DNA of 64,000 nucleotides. Source: Porticoccaceae bacterium. Its GTDB lineage: Bacteria > Pseudomonadota > Gammaproteobacteria > Pseudomonadales > Porticoccaceae. Below, one piece after another: positions 55,451 to 64,000 of this stretch (within the stretch, counting starts at the first letter, position 1; every line of letters begins with the position of its first letter). The notes under the pieces were generated by a model that made no database searches, was not told the origin of the DNA, and saw nothing but the letters and a program-made list of their open reading frames with translations. The stretch spans positions 23,634 to 87,633 of the forward strand of contig CACEBC010000006.1 in the NCBI GenBank assembly GCA_902557735.1. Reading direction: 5' to 3'. The position numbers and the translations under genes were made by a program.

Positions 55451-56011
55451 CTATAACTGATCTTTTTCTAACCAAAGATCTGCTTTTTCATTATAATACC
55501 ATTTCTTTTTCGACTTTGGCTTTGCAATATTAATAGCTTGTTTCCAGAATATTTGTCCTTCTTCACTTTCCTTATCCAAGATAGAGAGTATCTTTTGGAA
55601 GTTGATAAGAGTTGCCATGACATTATGCTCTTTTTGGATAACCGCACCTACTTTTTCTGAATAATCTATCTTGATTTTCTTATCATTTCCTTTGACTTCC
55701 CATATATATTTTGGGATTATTTTAAACTTCATACTCCTTCCGACAGTCATCGAACAGCTTACTTCAGCCGGTTTTCCTCTCTTAAATTGCTCTCGATTTA
55801 CTATATTCCAATTTTTTGCGGCATAATAATCATCTGATCTAGATTCAGGCTTACTAATATATTTTTCCCAGTCTTCGATAGATTGAGATATAGTTTCCTG
55901 GGATAATAATAGATATCTATTCCATATTGGCTCGATAGGCGTTTTCTCTTTTTTGCTTCTCCCGACGGGTTTTGGCTCTATCAGCCCAGTTTTTAAGAAT
56001 TCAAATTCCAT
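55451..56011 (-). CDS. Protein of unknown function in AT-rich patch
   Basis: This 186-residue protein is rich in Lys, Glu and Ile (starts MEFEFLKTGLIEPKPVGRSKKEK), soluble, with several Trp residues and no signal or membrane segment. A beta-rich middle part (VSCSMTVGRSMKFKIIPKYIWEVKG) is followed by helices. No ribosome-binding site is obvious. It may pair with the small acidic gene downstream, which would suit a toxin-antitoxin or immunity-type unit, but no motif shows this. Base composition is unlike that of the neighbouring metabolic genes. Confidence 0.6.
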   Translation of the reverse strand: MEFEFLKTGLIEPKPVGRSKKEKTPIEPIWNRYLLLSQETISQSIEDWEKYISKPESRSDDYYAAKNWNIVNREQFKRGKPAEVSCSMTVGRSMKFKIIPKYIWEVKGNDKKIKIDYSEKVGAVIQKEHNVMATLINFQKILSILDKESEEGQIFWKQAINIAKPKSKKKWYYNEKADLWLEKDQL

Positions 56012-56336
56012 TGTTTAATAATGATTATTAGTCTATAAATAATTTATTGTTATCTGATAATACATTAATCAAAAAATATAATCAAAATTTAAATAAAGTC
56101 CAATTAATAAGTATATTATATTAATTTCCTATGTATAAATTTTAATTTAAATTCATTTAAAGTTACGTTGTTGAATTAAAATACAATCTATAATATGAAA
56201 TTTCTGAACTCCTATAATCAATTTTGTTTTTGGGTAGCTTTGCAGATATAGCGCGTTGATGTCTGGCAGGTTTAGGTTATGAAAGAACAGTTTTATCGTT
56301 TTTTGTTTCTATCTTAATTCAGTAGGCGAGGTAATT
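56012..56336. other. AT-rich intergenic region
   Basis: These 325 bases are extremely AT-rich, especially 56030-56220, with no gene. The right end holds AGGCGAGG, the ribosome-binding site of the S1-domain gene. The composition matches the preceding two unknown genes and probably belongs to the same acquired patch. Confidence 0.5.
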
Positions 56337-57170
56337 ATGGTCGAAGTCGGAGCCGTAAATGAACTGAAAGTTTTGAGATTAGGTGCAACTGGAGCCTATC
56401 TCGACGGGTGTGAGCGTGGCGAGATTCTCTTGCCGGCCTCTGATGCGTCTGAGGACTTGTGCTTGGGAAGTTCAATTTCAGTGTTCCTCTATTTCGACCA
56501 TAACGGCACTTTGATGGCGACGACGAGACAACCAATGACGTCTGTTCGAAAATGTGAGTATCTCCCGGTGGTGGACGTTAACACTAAGGGTGCATTTCTC
56601 GATTGGGGGTTGGCCAAGGACTTACTGGTCCCTTATGGAGAACAGCACGTCAAGATGGTGGTCGGGCAATCTTATGTGGTGTACACCTATCATGAATCTG
56701 CATCCGATAGGATTGTTGCTTCGTCAAAGCTTCATCGGCACCTGAAAGAAATCAATGATTGTTATCGGCAAGGTCAGGAAGTGAAATTGCAAGTGGCCGT
56801 GATTACTGACTTGGGTTACAAGGTGGTCGCAGACGACTGCTATTTAGGTTTGGTGTTTTTTGCCGACGCTTTTAGGAAATTGCAAGTGGGGGAGCGATTG
56901 TCTGGGTATGTAAAAAATGTTCGCGAAGACGGCAAACTTGACTTCATAATTTCTTTAGGCTCCTCGAAAAATTGTGAGGATTTGGGCGAACGCATTATTC
57001 TTTATCTGATGGCATGCGGAGGGCGTTCTGACTTGAGCGACAAGTCTGCACCAGAGGCGATTTACAAAGAATTCAAGGTGTCGAAAAAAAAATATAAGCA
57101 AGCGCTAGGTGTCTTGTATCGAAAACGTAAAATAAACCTCAATTCAAATGAGATCCGGCTGCTTACTTAA
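56337..57170 (+). CDS. S1-domain RNA-binding protein (CvfB-like)
   Basis: This 277-residue protein matches the CvfB/YitL layout of three S1-like domains and a C-terminal winged helix. The first domain has LRLGATGAYLDGCERGEILLPASDA, the second VVDVNTKGAFLDWGLAKDLLVPYGEQ, the third VITDLGYKVVADDCYLGLVFFADAF and GYVKNVREDGKLDFIIS. The C-terminal helix-turn-helix includes SAPEAIYKEFKVSKKKYKQALGVLYRKRKI. It is a cytoplasmic RNA-binding protein thought to affect gene expression; the exact role is unclear. Strong AGGCGAGG ribosome-binding site. Confidence 0.88.
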   Translation: MVEVGAVNELKVLRLGATGAYLDGCERGEILLPASDASEDLCLGSSISVFLYFDHNGTLMATTRQPMTSVRKCEYLPVVDVNTKGAFLDWGLAKDLLVPYGEQHVKMVVGQSYVVYTYHESASDRIVASSKLHRHLKEINDCYRQGQEVKLQVAVITDLGYKVVADDCYLGLVFFADAFRKLQVGERLSGYVKNVREDGKLDFIISLGSSKNCEDLGERIILYLMACGGRSDLSDKSAPEAIYKEFKVSKKKYKQALGVLYRKRKINLNSNEIRLLT

Positions 57171-57200
57171 GCATTGAACTGCAGGGAGCGGATTAATATC

Positions 57201-57241
57201 AAGAAACTGGTTATAACTTATATGAAGAAACTACTTATAAC
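57201..57241 (+). repeat. Imperfect direct repeat upstream of the TonB receptor gene
   Basis: AAGAAACTGGTTATAAC at 57201-57217 recurs as AAGAAACTACTTATAAC at 57225-57241, two mismatches in 17 bases, spaced 24 bases apart. It lies about 100 bases before the receptor start and could be a tandem binding site for a regulator, or a chance duplication. Confidence 0.45.
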
Positions 57242-57335
57242 AGTGCCCCATACTTGTTATCATGTCCCCAAAGCTCACATTAAAAAAATAATTAAGACGA
57301 CCAAATGAATTACAAAAAAGAAGAAGGGAGAGATT

Positions 57336-59978
57336 ATGTTTCGTAAGAAGAGTTTGAATAGAGCCGTTCATTCAATTATCGCCGCAAGTCTTAGCGCAGG
57401 TATTGCTGGTTCGGCGGGCGCTGCTCAACTAGAGGAAGTTATCGTTACGGCTACCAAAACGGAAGCCAGTACTCAAGATATTCCGGTTGCAGTATCCGCA
57501 TTGACCTCAGAAACTCTAGAGCAACTGGGCGTGTCTAATTTTGAGGACTATCTGGTGCAGTTGCCAGGAGTTACTGCTGGCGGTGGTAACGGACCAGGGC
57601 AAAGCACGGTTTATATCCGAGGAGTTGCCTCGACTACGCCTAATTTGACAGTGGCAGGTGTATCGGGATTGGTTCCGAATGTTGCGCTCTACCTTGACGA
57701 GCAACCCATGGCTCAGCCCGGACGTAATCTTGATGTCTACATCGCAGACATTGCTCGAGTTGAAGTACTGGCGGGTCCGCAAGGGACTCTTTACGGATCT
57801 AGCTCTCAGGCGGGGACTGTTCGGTTGATAACCAATAAACCGGATCTGGGTGGAGCCTATGGGAAGGTCAAGGCCGGATTCGCAACGATATCCGATGGCG
57901 GTGACAGTAACAACGTGGAGCTTATGATGAACGCGCCCGTGAGCGATAATGTGGCGGTGAGAGGCGTATTTTACCGCGACAAAAAAGGTGGATATGTTGA
58001 CGGCGTTGCTGGCACTCTGACGACTGAACCCAGCGCGCGGTTCCGATCAGCTGGCACCATGCGCAGTAATGGCGTGCCGGTCGAAAGTTTTCGCGGAGGC
58101 ACTCAAGCCGGGGCAGACCTCAGTGGAGTCACTTTTGCAACAGCAAACGCTATCGTTGAAGAAGATCAAAACGAAGTGGAATACACTGGAGGTCGCATCA
58201 GTGCTCTAATTGAATTCAATGATGATTGGTCGTTGCAGGCCGGGGTGATTGAACAACAGGTTGAGAGCGATGGGACCTTTTACTCCGACCCCAATTTGGG
58301 GGACTATGAAATTCGGCGATATCAAGATGAATTTATTGAAGACGAATTCAGTAATTTCAATTTGACGCTTGAGGGAAGAATTGGAGCTTTGGAAGTGCTA
58401 TACACTGGCGCCTATACAGACCGAGATCTTGAGCAGAAAGTAGATTACTCTGACTATCTCTATGTTGGAGACTATCTGCCCTACTACATCTGTGATTACT
58501 CAGTGACTTATCCGGGCTCGGGGGCACCATCCGGCAATTGCGGTAGGCCAAATCTATTCGTGCACGCGACATCTACCAGTGAATTGACCACTCACGAGAT
58601 AAGAATCAATACCCCTTCCGATGCAAGCATTAGAGCCACGGTGGGAGCTTTTGCCAGTGACTTTGAATTCACGGAATTAAATGATTTTACCTATCCGGAC
58701 AGCGTTCTCGCTATTGGTTGGGCCGGAGTGGCCGGCTTTGGCTCAAATACGGTTTTCCCAACGCCAGGCTACAGAACTTCTGATGATCCATTCCCAGATG
58801 ATGTGATTTTCCGGAATGATATCATGCGAACCGATGAGCAGTTAGGCATATTTGGAGAAGTCACATTCGATGTCTCCGATACGATCTCGGTAACTGTGGG
58901 AGCGCGCTACTATGACTATGAGGTGGATTTCATGGGCAGTGCGAATGCAGCCTTCTATAATTTTGGAGGGCTCGGCTCAACAGACTACCAAGCGTTCGGT
59001 ACCGATATCAACGACTTATATGACGGAGATGGTTGTTTAACCTGGAACAATGACACGTTCAATGTTTATGAGACTCACCCAACCTACTGTGCGGGAGGTG
59101 AGCCGCCCGTGGTGGGTGTGAATGGCATCGATGAAGATGCTGACGTTTACCGAATCACAAATTCCTTGACTGCGCCGGATGTGAGTGAGGATAGCGGAGT
59201 GATCGGAAAGCTTACAGTATCATTTACCCCAGATTCGGACAGTCTTTACTACCTTACTTGGTCTGAGGGGTTCAGGACTGGTTTGCTCAACCGTCCAGGG
59301 GGAGCGTATCAGGCTGCAAATAATTACACAGTTCCGTTTGAGGTTGAGTCAGATGAGGTGATAAACATCGAATTTGGCTGGAAACTCGACATGCTGGATG
59401 GTGCCTTGCGTTTCAATGGAAGCGCTTACATGATAGATATTGAAAAGCTTCAAACTACCATTTTCGACACCAGTATTGTTAACCTGTTCTTTTCAGATAA
59501 CGCAGCAGACGCTGAGGTCAAGGGCATAGAAGGAGATCTAACTTATGCGGCCAGTGATAATCTGACTTTGCATGCTGCCTTTTCGTTCCTTGACTCCGAA
59601 GTCACAGATGTCCTCACACCCACAGGTGACGTAGTCAATGGTTCGTCGCTGGCTTATGCACCAGAATTCCAAGGCAATTTGTCGGCTCGTTATGTTTGGG
59701 ATCTGGATAGCGGTTTAACGGCTCATTTTATGCCAAGCGTCGCTATGTCGGATTCACAAAAAACGGATATCATCCAACCTAACTCGGTCGAACTTGATAG
59801 CTGGACACTTGTGAACGTAACTGCTGGCTTGACAAATGGCACATGGATTGTGGAGGCGTTTGTCGACAATCTAACTGATGAGATGGCTGCGATGAGCGGA
59901 AGTTATGTCTATGACCGCGAACGCATAGCCTACAGCCGCCCACGTACTATGGGAGTGCGCTTTACATATGATTTTTAA
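57336..59978 (+). CDS. TonB-dependent outer-membrane receptor
   Basis: This 880-residue receptor imports an unknown ligand across the outer membrane using TonB energy. A signal peptide (cut after GSAGAA near residue 30) is followed by the TonB box region LEEVIVTAT, the plug domain (DIPVAVSALTSETL, YIRGVAS, RVEVLAGPQGTLYGSSSQAGTVRLITNKP) and a 22-strand-type barrel ending in RPRTMGVRFTYDF with the terminal Phe. Extracellular loops are rich in Asp, Gly and Tyr with several Cys. GGGAGAG precedes the ATG. A terminator follows, then a TPR-sulfotransferase gene. Confidence 0.93.
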   Translation: MFRKKSLNRAVHSIIAASLSAGIAGSAGAAQLEEVIVTATKTEASTQDIPVAVSALTSETLEQLGVSNFEDYLVQLPGVTAGGGNGPGQSTVYIRGVASTTPNLTVAGVSGLVPNVALYLDEQPMAQPGRNLDVYIADIARVEVLAGPQGTLYGSSSQAGTVRLITNKPDLGGAYGKVKAGFATISDGGDSNNVELMMNAPVSDNVAVRGVFYRDKKGGYVDGVAGTLTTEPSARFRSAGTMRSNGVPVESFRGGTQAGADLSGVTFATANAIVEEDQNEVEYTGGRISALIEFNDDWSLQAGVIEQQVESDGTFYSDPNLGDYEIRRYQDEFIEDEFSNFNLTLEGRIGALEVLYTGAYTDRDLEQKVDYSDYLYVGDYLPYYICDYSVTYPGSGAPSGNCGRPNLFVHATSTSELTTHEIRINTPSDASIRATVGAFASDFEFTELNDFTYPDSVLAIGWAGVAGFGSNTVFPTPGYRTSDDPFPDDVIFRNDIMRTDEQLGIFGEVTFDVSDTISVTVGARYYDYEVDFMGSANAAFYNFGGLGSTDYQAFGTDINDLYDGDGCLTWNNDTFNVYETHPTYCAGGEPPVVGVNGIDEDADVYRITNSLTAPDVSEDSGVIGKLTVSFTPDSDSLYYLTWSEGFRTGLLNRPGGAYQAANNYTVPFEVESDEVINIEFGWKLDMLDGALRFNGSAYMIDIEKLQTTIFDTSIVNLFFSDNAADAEVKGIEGDLTYAASDNLTLHAAFSFLDSEVTDVLTPTGDVVNGSSLAYAPEFQGNLSARYVWDLDSGLTAHFMPSVAMSDSQKTDIIQPNSVELDSWTLVNVTAGLTNGTWIVEAFVDNLTDEMAAMSGSYVYDRERIAYSRPRTMGVRFTYDF

Positions 59979-59999
59979 GAGCAAGGAAGCTCTGGTGCT

Positions 60000-60024
60000 A
60001 AACGCCCCGAAAGGGGCGTTTTTG
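60000..60024 (+). terminator. Rho-independent terminator after the TonB receptor
   Basis: AAACGCCCC, loop GAAA, GGGGCGTTT (60000-60021), followed by further T residues, forms a nine-pair hairpin with a stable tetraloop 21 bases after the receptor stop. Confidence 0.93.
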
Positions 60025-60080
60025 TGTCGGTCGAGAAAATAATTTTTTTTTCAACAATATTGCCAATAGAGGAATCCGTA

Positions 60081-62069
60081 ATGGTTGAGTCAAACGGAAC
60101 CTTGGAATCTATTCAACAGCAGATCACGAGGGGTGATATTCCGGGAGCACTTAAAAACCTCGATTCTCTGGATCCAGAGAAGCGCAATAGTGTTGAGGGA
60201 CTCTACTTATCAGCTGTTTGCTACAGGTATCTTCGAAATTCTGGATTGTGTTTACAAGCACTGGACCAATTACAAACACTTGCGCCAGACTATGCGCGGG
60301 GCTATCAGGAGCGTGGCCATCTTCTGAGAGCAATGGGTCGGGAAGATGCTGCCTTGCAATCCTATCGACAGGCTTGTATGCATAACCCGGCTTTGATCGC
60401 AAGTTGGCGAGCACAGTTAGAAATCTATCAGTTAAGAGGTGTTAGTACAGGTAAGGGGCATATTGCCGCGCAGGTTGAGCGTTTAGCTAAATTACCTAAA
60501 CCGTTACTGATGTCTTCAGATATGCTCCATGAGGGGAAATTACTGAAAGCAGAACACATTTGTCGCTCTTTTATGCAAAAAAATCCTAAAAATGTCGAGG
60601 GTATGCGGATACTGGCGGAGATTGGTGTCCGATTTGGTGTGTTAGATGAAGCTCAATTTTTACTTGAAAGCGCTGTTACTTTCGATCCCGATGATATTCA
60701 GATTAGAGTTGATCTCATACAGGTTCTCCGAGATCGGCAGAGATATGCAAAGGCATTTGAAGAGACAGGCAAACTCTTGCAGAGAAGTCCTGAGAACTTA
60801 CAGTTTCAATCTCTTCATGCGATCTTGTGTATGCAACTTGGGGATTTTGACAACGCGATTAATTATTTTGACCGCATAATTGAACGTTCACCTGAGGACC
60901 CTATTACGCACGTATCCCGAGGCCATGCTCTTAAGACAAAAGGAGATTTCAGCGAGGCCGTTATATCTTATCGAAAGGCCTCTAAGAATCAGCCTCTTCA
61001 CTGTGAAGCCTATTATTCGTTGAGTAATCTCAAGACCTATCGCTTCTCGGATGAGGAGGTAAAAGTAATGCAAAATATTGCCAACGACCCGCGAGTAAGC
61101 GGTCAAAACGAGGTGTACTTGAACTTTGCGCTGGGGAAAGCGTTTGAGGATCGCAAAAGTTTCGATCTGTCATTTTCCTACTATGCTGCTGGAAACAGTA
61201 CGAAGGCTGCCTTGGTGAACTATGAGAGCGATAACACCACCAAACAGACAGAAGAACAGATTGATGCATGCGATCAGAGTCTATTTGAAAAATTTAAAAA
61301 TATGGGGAATGAAGCTGCGGATCCTATTTTTATAGTAGGGCTCCCGAGAGCTGGCTCGACATTATTGGAGCAGATTCTCTCATCGCATAGCTTGGTAGAG
61401 GGCACAGCTGAGTTGCCTGATATTCTAACCTTATCAGGTCGTCTGCGCCGCAAAGGTAAACGGCGTGGCAATCAACCATATCCTTATAATTTAAACGATC
61501 TGGATTCAGCAACTGTCAGGCGTTTTGGAGAGGACTATCTCCGAGATACGCGCATTCATAGAACTGAGACGCCCTTTTTTATCGACAAGATGCCAAATAA
61601 TTTCAGACATATAGGGTTAATTAAATTGATTTTGCCCAATGCCAAAATCATTGATGCTCGTCGTCATCCAATGGCCTGCTGCTTCAGTGGTTTCAAGCAG
61701 TTGTTCGCGGAGGGCCAATTTTTCACCTACTCACTTGAGGATATTGGTAAATATTATAAGGATTATGTTGAGTTGATGGATCATTGGGACAGCGTGCTGC
61801 CTAATCACGTGCTTTTGATTCAATATGAGGATGTTGTCGCTGATTTAGAAACTCAAGTTCGTCGAATATTGGACTTTTGTGACCTGCCATTTGAATCAGC
61901 CTGCCTCAGTTTTCATGAAACAGAGCGAGCTGTTCGAACACCGAGTTCAGAACAGGTCCGCCAACCAATTTATAAGGAGGGCCTTGAGCAGTGGCGCCAC
62001 TTCGAAAAACACCTGGCACCGCTTCGAGCAGCCCTTGGCTCGGTCCTTGATCGATATCCTTCAGACTGA
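60081..62069 (+). CDS. TPR-containing sulfotransferase
   Basis: This 662-residue protein joins tetratricopeptide repeats (about residues 1-400; for example LAPDYARGYQERGHLLRAMGREDAALQSYRQA and DPITHVSRGHALKTKGDFSEAVISYRKA) to a C-terminal sulfotransferase domain. The PAPS-binding loop is FIVGLPRAGSTLLEQILSSH, then the KMPNNFRHIGLI region and DARRHPMACCFSGFKQLF with the 3'-phosphate-binding Arg and Ser. ATG 60081 has GAGG upstream. The acceptor is unknown. TPR-sulfotransferases beside TonB receptors are a repeated pattern in marine gammaproteobacteria, from memory. Confidence 0.88.
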   Translation: MVESNGTLESIQQQITRGDIPGALKNLDSLDPEKRNSVEGLYLSAVCYRYLRNSGLCLQALDQLQTLAPDYARGYQERGHLLRAMGREDAALQSYRQACMHNPALIASWRAQLEIYQLRGVSTGKGHIAAQVERLAKLPKPLLMSSDMLHEGKLLKAEHICRSFMQKNPKNVEGMRILAEIGVRFGVLDEAQFLLESAVTFDPDDIQIRVDLIQVLRDRQRYAKAFEETGKLLQRSPENLQFQSLHAILCMQLGDFDNAINYFDRIIERSPEDPITHVSRGHALKTKGDFSEAVISYRKASKNQPLHCEAYYSLSNLKTYRFSDEEVKVMQNIANDPRVSGQNEVYLNFALGKAFEDRKSFDLSFSYYAAGNSTKAALVNYESDNTTKQTEEQIDACDQSLFEKFKNMGNEAADPIFIVGLPRAGSTLLEQILSSHSLVEGTAELPDILTLSGRLRRKGKRRGNQPYPYNLNDLDSATVRRFGEDYLRDTRIHRTETPFFIDKMPNNFRHIGLIKLILPNAKIIDARRHPMACCFSGFKQLFAEGQFFTYSLEDIGKYYKDYVELMDHWDSVLPNHVLLIQYEDVVADLETQVRRILDFCDLPFESACLSFHETERAVRTPSSEQVRQPIYKEGLEQWRHFEKHLAPLRAALGSVLDRYPSD

Positions 62070-62177
62070 GGAAAAAAAACGCCTTGCAAGACTGGATTCA
62101 AATGAATCTATGTATCAAAACAATCCAATTCATCTCCTTGACCAAATTATGTATGGCTTCTCTTAATCGGAGTTACT

Positions 62178-63782
62178 TTAGTGGGATTCTCGCACTTCTT
62201 TATAAAGGCCAGTGCAAAGACTGAAAGAAGCCAAAATTACGACCAAAGAAAAAGGTAGTGCGGCAAGAATTGATGCTGTTTGCAAAGCAGCGAGGCCGCC
62301 CGAGAAGAGAAGAGCCGCTGCTACTGAACCAATTGCGGCTCCCCAGAAAATTCTAAGTTGCTGACTGGGATCTGGATTTCCCATGGTGATAAGCGTGCAG
62401 ATAACTAATGTTGCCGAATCAGCCGAGGTTACGAAGTACGTAACAAGCAGAATGACACAGATTGTTGCGATAGCTGAAGTAATCATGGTGTCAGCTTTCA
62501 TTGCCTCTATGGTCGCAAAGAGGGCTGATGTCAAGTCTACATTCACTGCTGCCGCGATACCGCTATTCTCGTAGAGCTCTAGGTAAATAGCAGTATTTCC
62601 AAATATCGTTAGCCATACGATGGCCAATAAAGTGGGCGCCAAGAGCACGCCAATTACGAATTCTCGAATGGTTCTGCCGCGAGAAATACGGGCTATGAAC
62701 GTGCTGACAAAAGGCGCCCAAGCAATCCACCAACCCCAATAAAAGATCGTCCAAGAATTCTGCCAAGGACTGTCTTGATCCGGATCCACCCAGAAGCTAA
62801 GCGTAGGTAAATTCGCTATGTAATCTAGGCTATTTTTAAACAGGCTTGTGATCAGATAGCCAGTGGGTCCAAGAACAAAAAACGCTAATAATATTAGCAG
62901 TGTTAAGCGCATATTGAGCACACTAAGTATTCGTATCCCTCGTTTTACACCTGTGAGCGCTGACACAGTCGCCACAACAGAGATAATAGCTATTAGGCCA
63001 ATTTGAGTCGTGATATCGACCGTAATATCTGCCAAATAATTCAGTCCAGCATTAATTTGCTGCGCTCCCAGACCCAGTGAGGTCGCGATGCCAAAAACCG
63101 TCCCGGCCACCGCTAGCAGATCTGCTAGGAAACCGATAGGTCCATAGATTCTGTCGCCGAGGACCGCATAAAGCGTGGAACGGATCGAGAGTGGCAAACC
63201 TCCTCGAAAGGACGAGTAAGCTAAAGCCATGCCAAGAACCACATAAATTGCCCAACCATGAAAGCCCCAATGAAAAAGCGAGAGACGCATTCCAACCTGC
63301 GCACCAATCTCGGTGAGTCGTTCTGACTCGCTTATAAACGGGTTTGACTGCATATGAGTCATCGGCTCAGCTATGCTCCAAAACAAAATTCCAATGCCTA
63401 GACCGGCACCAAATAGCATTGAAAACCATTGGAATAAATTAAACTCGGGAAGTTCGTCATCTTTTCCGAGTTTAATATCGTGTGCTGGGCTAATGCCAAG
63501 CAAAACAGCAAGTATCAGAATAGCGGACATAAGACAGATGTAGTATCCACCGAATTCATTTGCAATAAAGTTCTTGGCGGTAGAGAAGACGCTGTCTGCG
63601 TAAGTGGGATCGATAATCGTAAAGATTACAAACCCGACTACCAATAATGGAGAGGCAATTGCCATTCCCGCATTGTCGCCTGAGGAGAATTTTTGTTTGC
63701 GTACTTTTGTTATTGTGCTGATAGCATTTCTCAATAGCTGATAAATGTTGGAGAGGCATTTCCAATTACATTCCAGTTTCAA
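62178..63782 (-). CDS. BCCT-family transporter (betaine/choline/DMSP uptake)
   Basis: This ~534-residue inner-membrane protein has about twelve hydrophobic segments and the family motifs: FGAGLGIGILFWSIAEPM, FHWGFHGWAIYV, the FGIATSLGLGAQQINAG region, and the signature FYWGWWIAWAPFVSTFIARISRGRTIREF with its Trp-rich substrate box. BCCT carriers take up glycine betaine, choline, carnitine or DMSP with Na+ or H+. No ATG is available before TM1 (M at residue 39), so a TTG start at 63782 or an undetected start is likely. It could be the DddT-type importer for the ddd or betaine pathways, although both are more than 10 kb away. Confidence 0.88.
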   Translation of the reverse strand: MKLECNWKCLSNIYQLLRNAISTITKVRKQKFSSGDNAGMAIASPLLVVGFVIFTIIDPTYADSVFSTAKNFIANEFGGYYICLMSAILILAVLLGISPAHDIKLGKDDELPEFNLFQWFSMLFGAGLGIGILFWSIAEPMTHMQSNPFISESERLTEIGAQVGMRLSLFHWGFHGWAIYVVLGMALAYSSFRGGLPLSIRSTLYAVLGDRIYGPIGFLADLLAVAGTVFGIATSLGLGAQQINAGLNYLADITVDITTQIGLIAIISVVATVSALTGVKRGIRILSVLNMRLTLLILLAFFVLGPTGYLITSLFKNSLDYIANLPTLSFWVDPDQDSPWQNSWTIFYWGWWIAWAPFVSTFIARISRGRTIREFVIGVLLAPTLLAIVWLTIFGNTAIYLELYENSGIAAAVNVDLTSALFATIEAMKADTMITSAIATICVILLVTYFVTSADSATLVICTLITMGNPDPSQQLRIFWGAAIGSVAAALLFSGGLAALQTASILAALPFSLVVILASFSLCTGLYKEVRESH

Positions 63783-64000
63783 TGATACTTGACTGTATGT
63801 GTTAAAGCCAAGACTTTGGAGTATGTGACGCTCATGAATAAAAGTAATGGTCAGACATCATTTATAAAGCTGATTTTCTAGTTTTGGCGGCCTGCTTTTC
63901 AATTAATTTTTTTGGATTTTTTTGCATCAATGTTATATTTAATGTTAGATTGCTTCGGGTTCATTTCATAATCATTTAATAAACGCGTAGATAGGGGCTA
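63783..64000. other. AT-rich right edge without recognised gene
   Basis: The last 218 bases upstream of the BCCT gene are AT-rich and contain runs of T. They probably hold its promoter. No gene start could be supported before the window ends. Confidence 0.4.

Noticed and set aside
54860..56336. tRNA-Val as phage/island attachment site
   Set aside because: The AT-rich patch lies at the 5' side of the tRNA, no integrase gene is present, and no duplicated tRNA 3' end was seen.

Overview
The window looks like a chromosomal stretch of a marine, aerobic, Gram-negative gammaproteobacterium of moderate GC content. This rests on gene content: hslV with a heat-shock-type promoter, a TonB-dependent receptor, lipoprotein signals, tRNAs with encoded CCA ends, a BCCT osmolyte transporter, and gene sets for the marine osmolytes glycine betaine and dimethylsulfoniopropionate (DMSP). 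No rRNA, CRISPR array, transposase, integrase or phage structural gene was seen. All assignments come from reading motifs by eye; no database search was run.

Layout: 1-459 is the start of hslV (minus, cut by the window edge). 886-2343 is a GabD-type aldehyde dehydrogenase. 2435-7200 is a minus-strand three-gene overlapping operon (alkyl-DHAP-synthase-like flavoprotein, GlpD-like dehydrogenase, FGGY kinase). 7878-13579 holds 5-oxoprolinase pxpABC, gamma-glutamyltransferase and an FMN alpha-hydroxy acid oxidase. 13650-34039 is a large one-carbon region: formate-THF ligase; a dimethylglycine/sarcosine-dehydrogenase-like protein; a non-pyrrolysine MttB-family methyltransferase with its corrinoid protein, a DUF1638 protein, a small 'virulence factor' domain protein, MetF, a methyl-THF:corrinoid methyltransferase and a RACo-type activase; a GbdR-like regulator; sarcosine oxidase soxBDAG; and glutathione-dependent formaldehyde oxidation (frmA, fghA). 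Together these would strip the methyl groups of glycine betaine (or a related betaine) one by one to glycine, passing carbon to THF and formate.

34351-43550 is mixed: nitronate monooxygenase-like protein, alanine dehydrogenase with a divergent Lrp regulator, a phytanoyl-CoA-dioxygenase/HEAT fusion, a NYN-domain protein, an internally duplicated MotA-like membrane protein, an acyl-CoA synthetase and small unknowns. 43635-44360 is a YceI lipoprotein. 44858-52105 is a DMSP-degradation cluster: dddD on the plus strand, divergent from dddB-dddC-iclR-lysR, with a 27-bp perfect inverted repeat between them. 52196-54935 has tRNA-Asp and tRNA-Val on either side of a penicillin-acylase-family lipoprotein. 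55193-56011 is an AT-rich patch with two unknown genes. The right end carries an S1-domain protein, a TonB-dependent receptor followed by a terminator, a TPR-sulfotransferase and a BCCT transporter that could import betaine or DMSP.

The most notable system is the corrinoid/THF demethylation module joined to dimethylglycine and sarcosine oxidation in an organism that appears aerobic. Next are the dddD cluster with its palindromic operator candidate and the kinase/GlpD/AGPS-like operon, which may act on ether-linked glycerol compounds.
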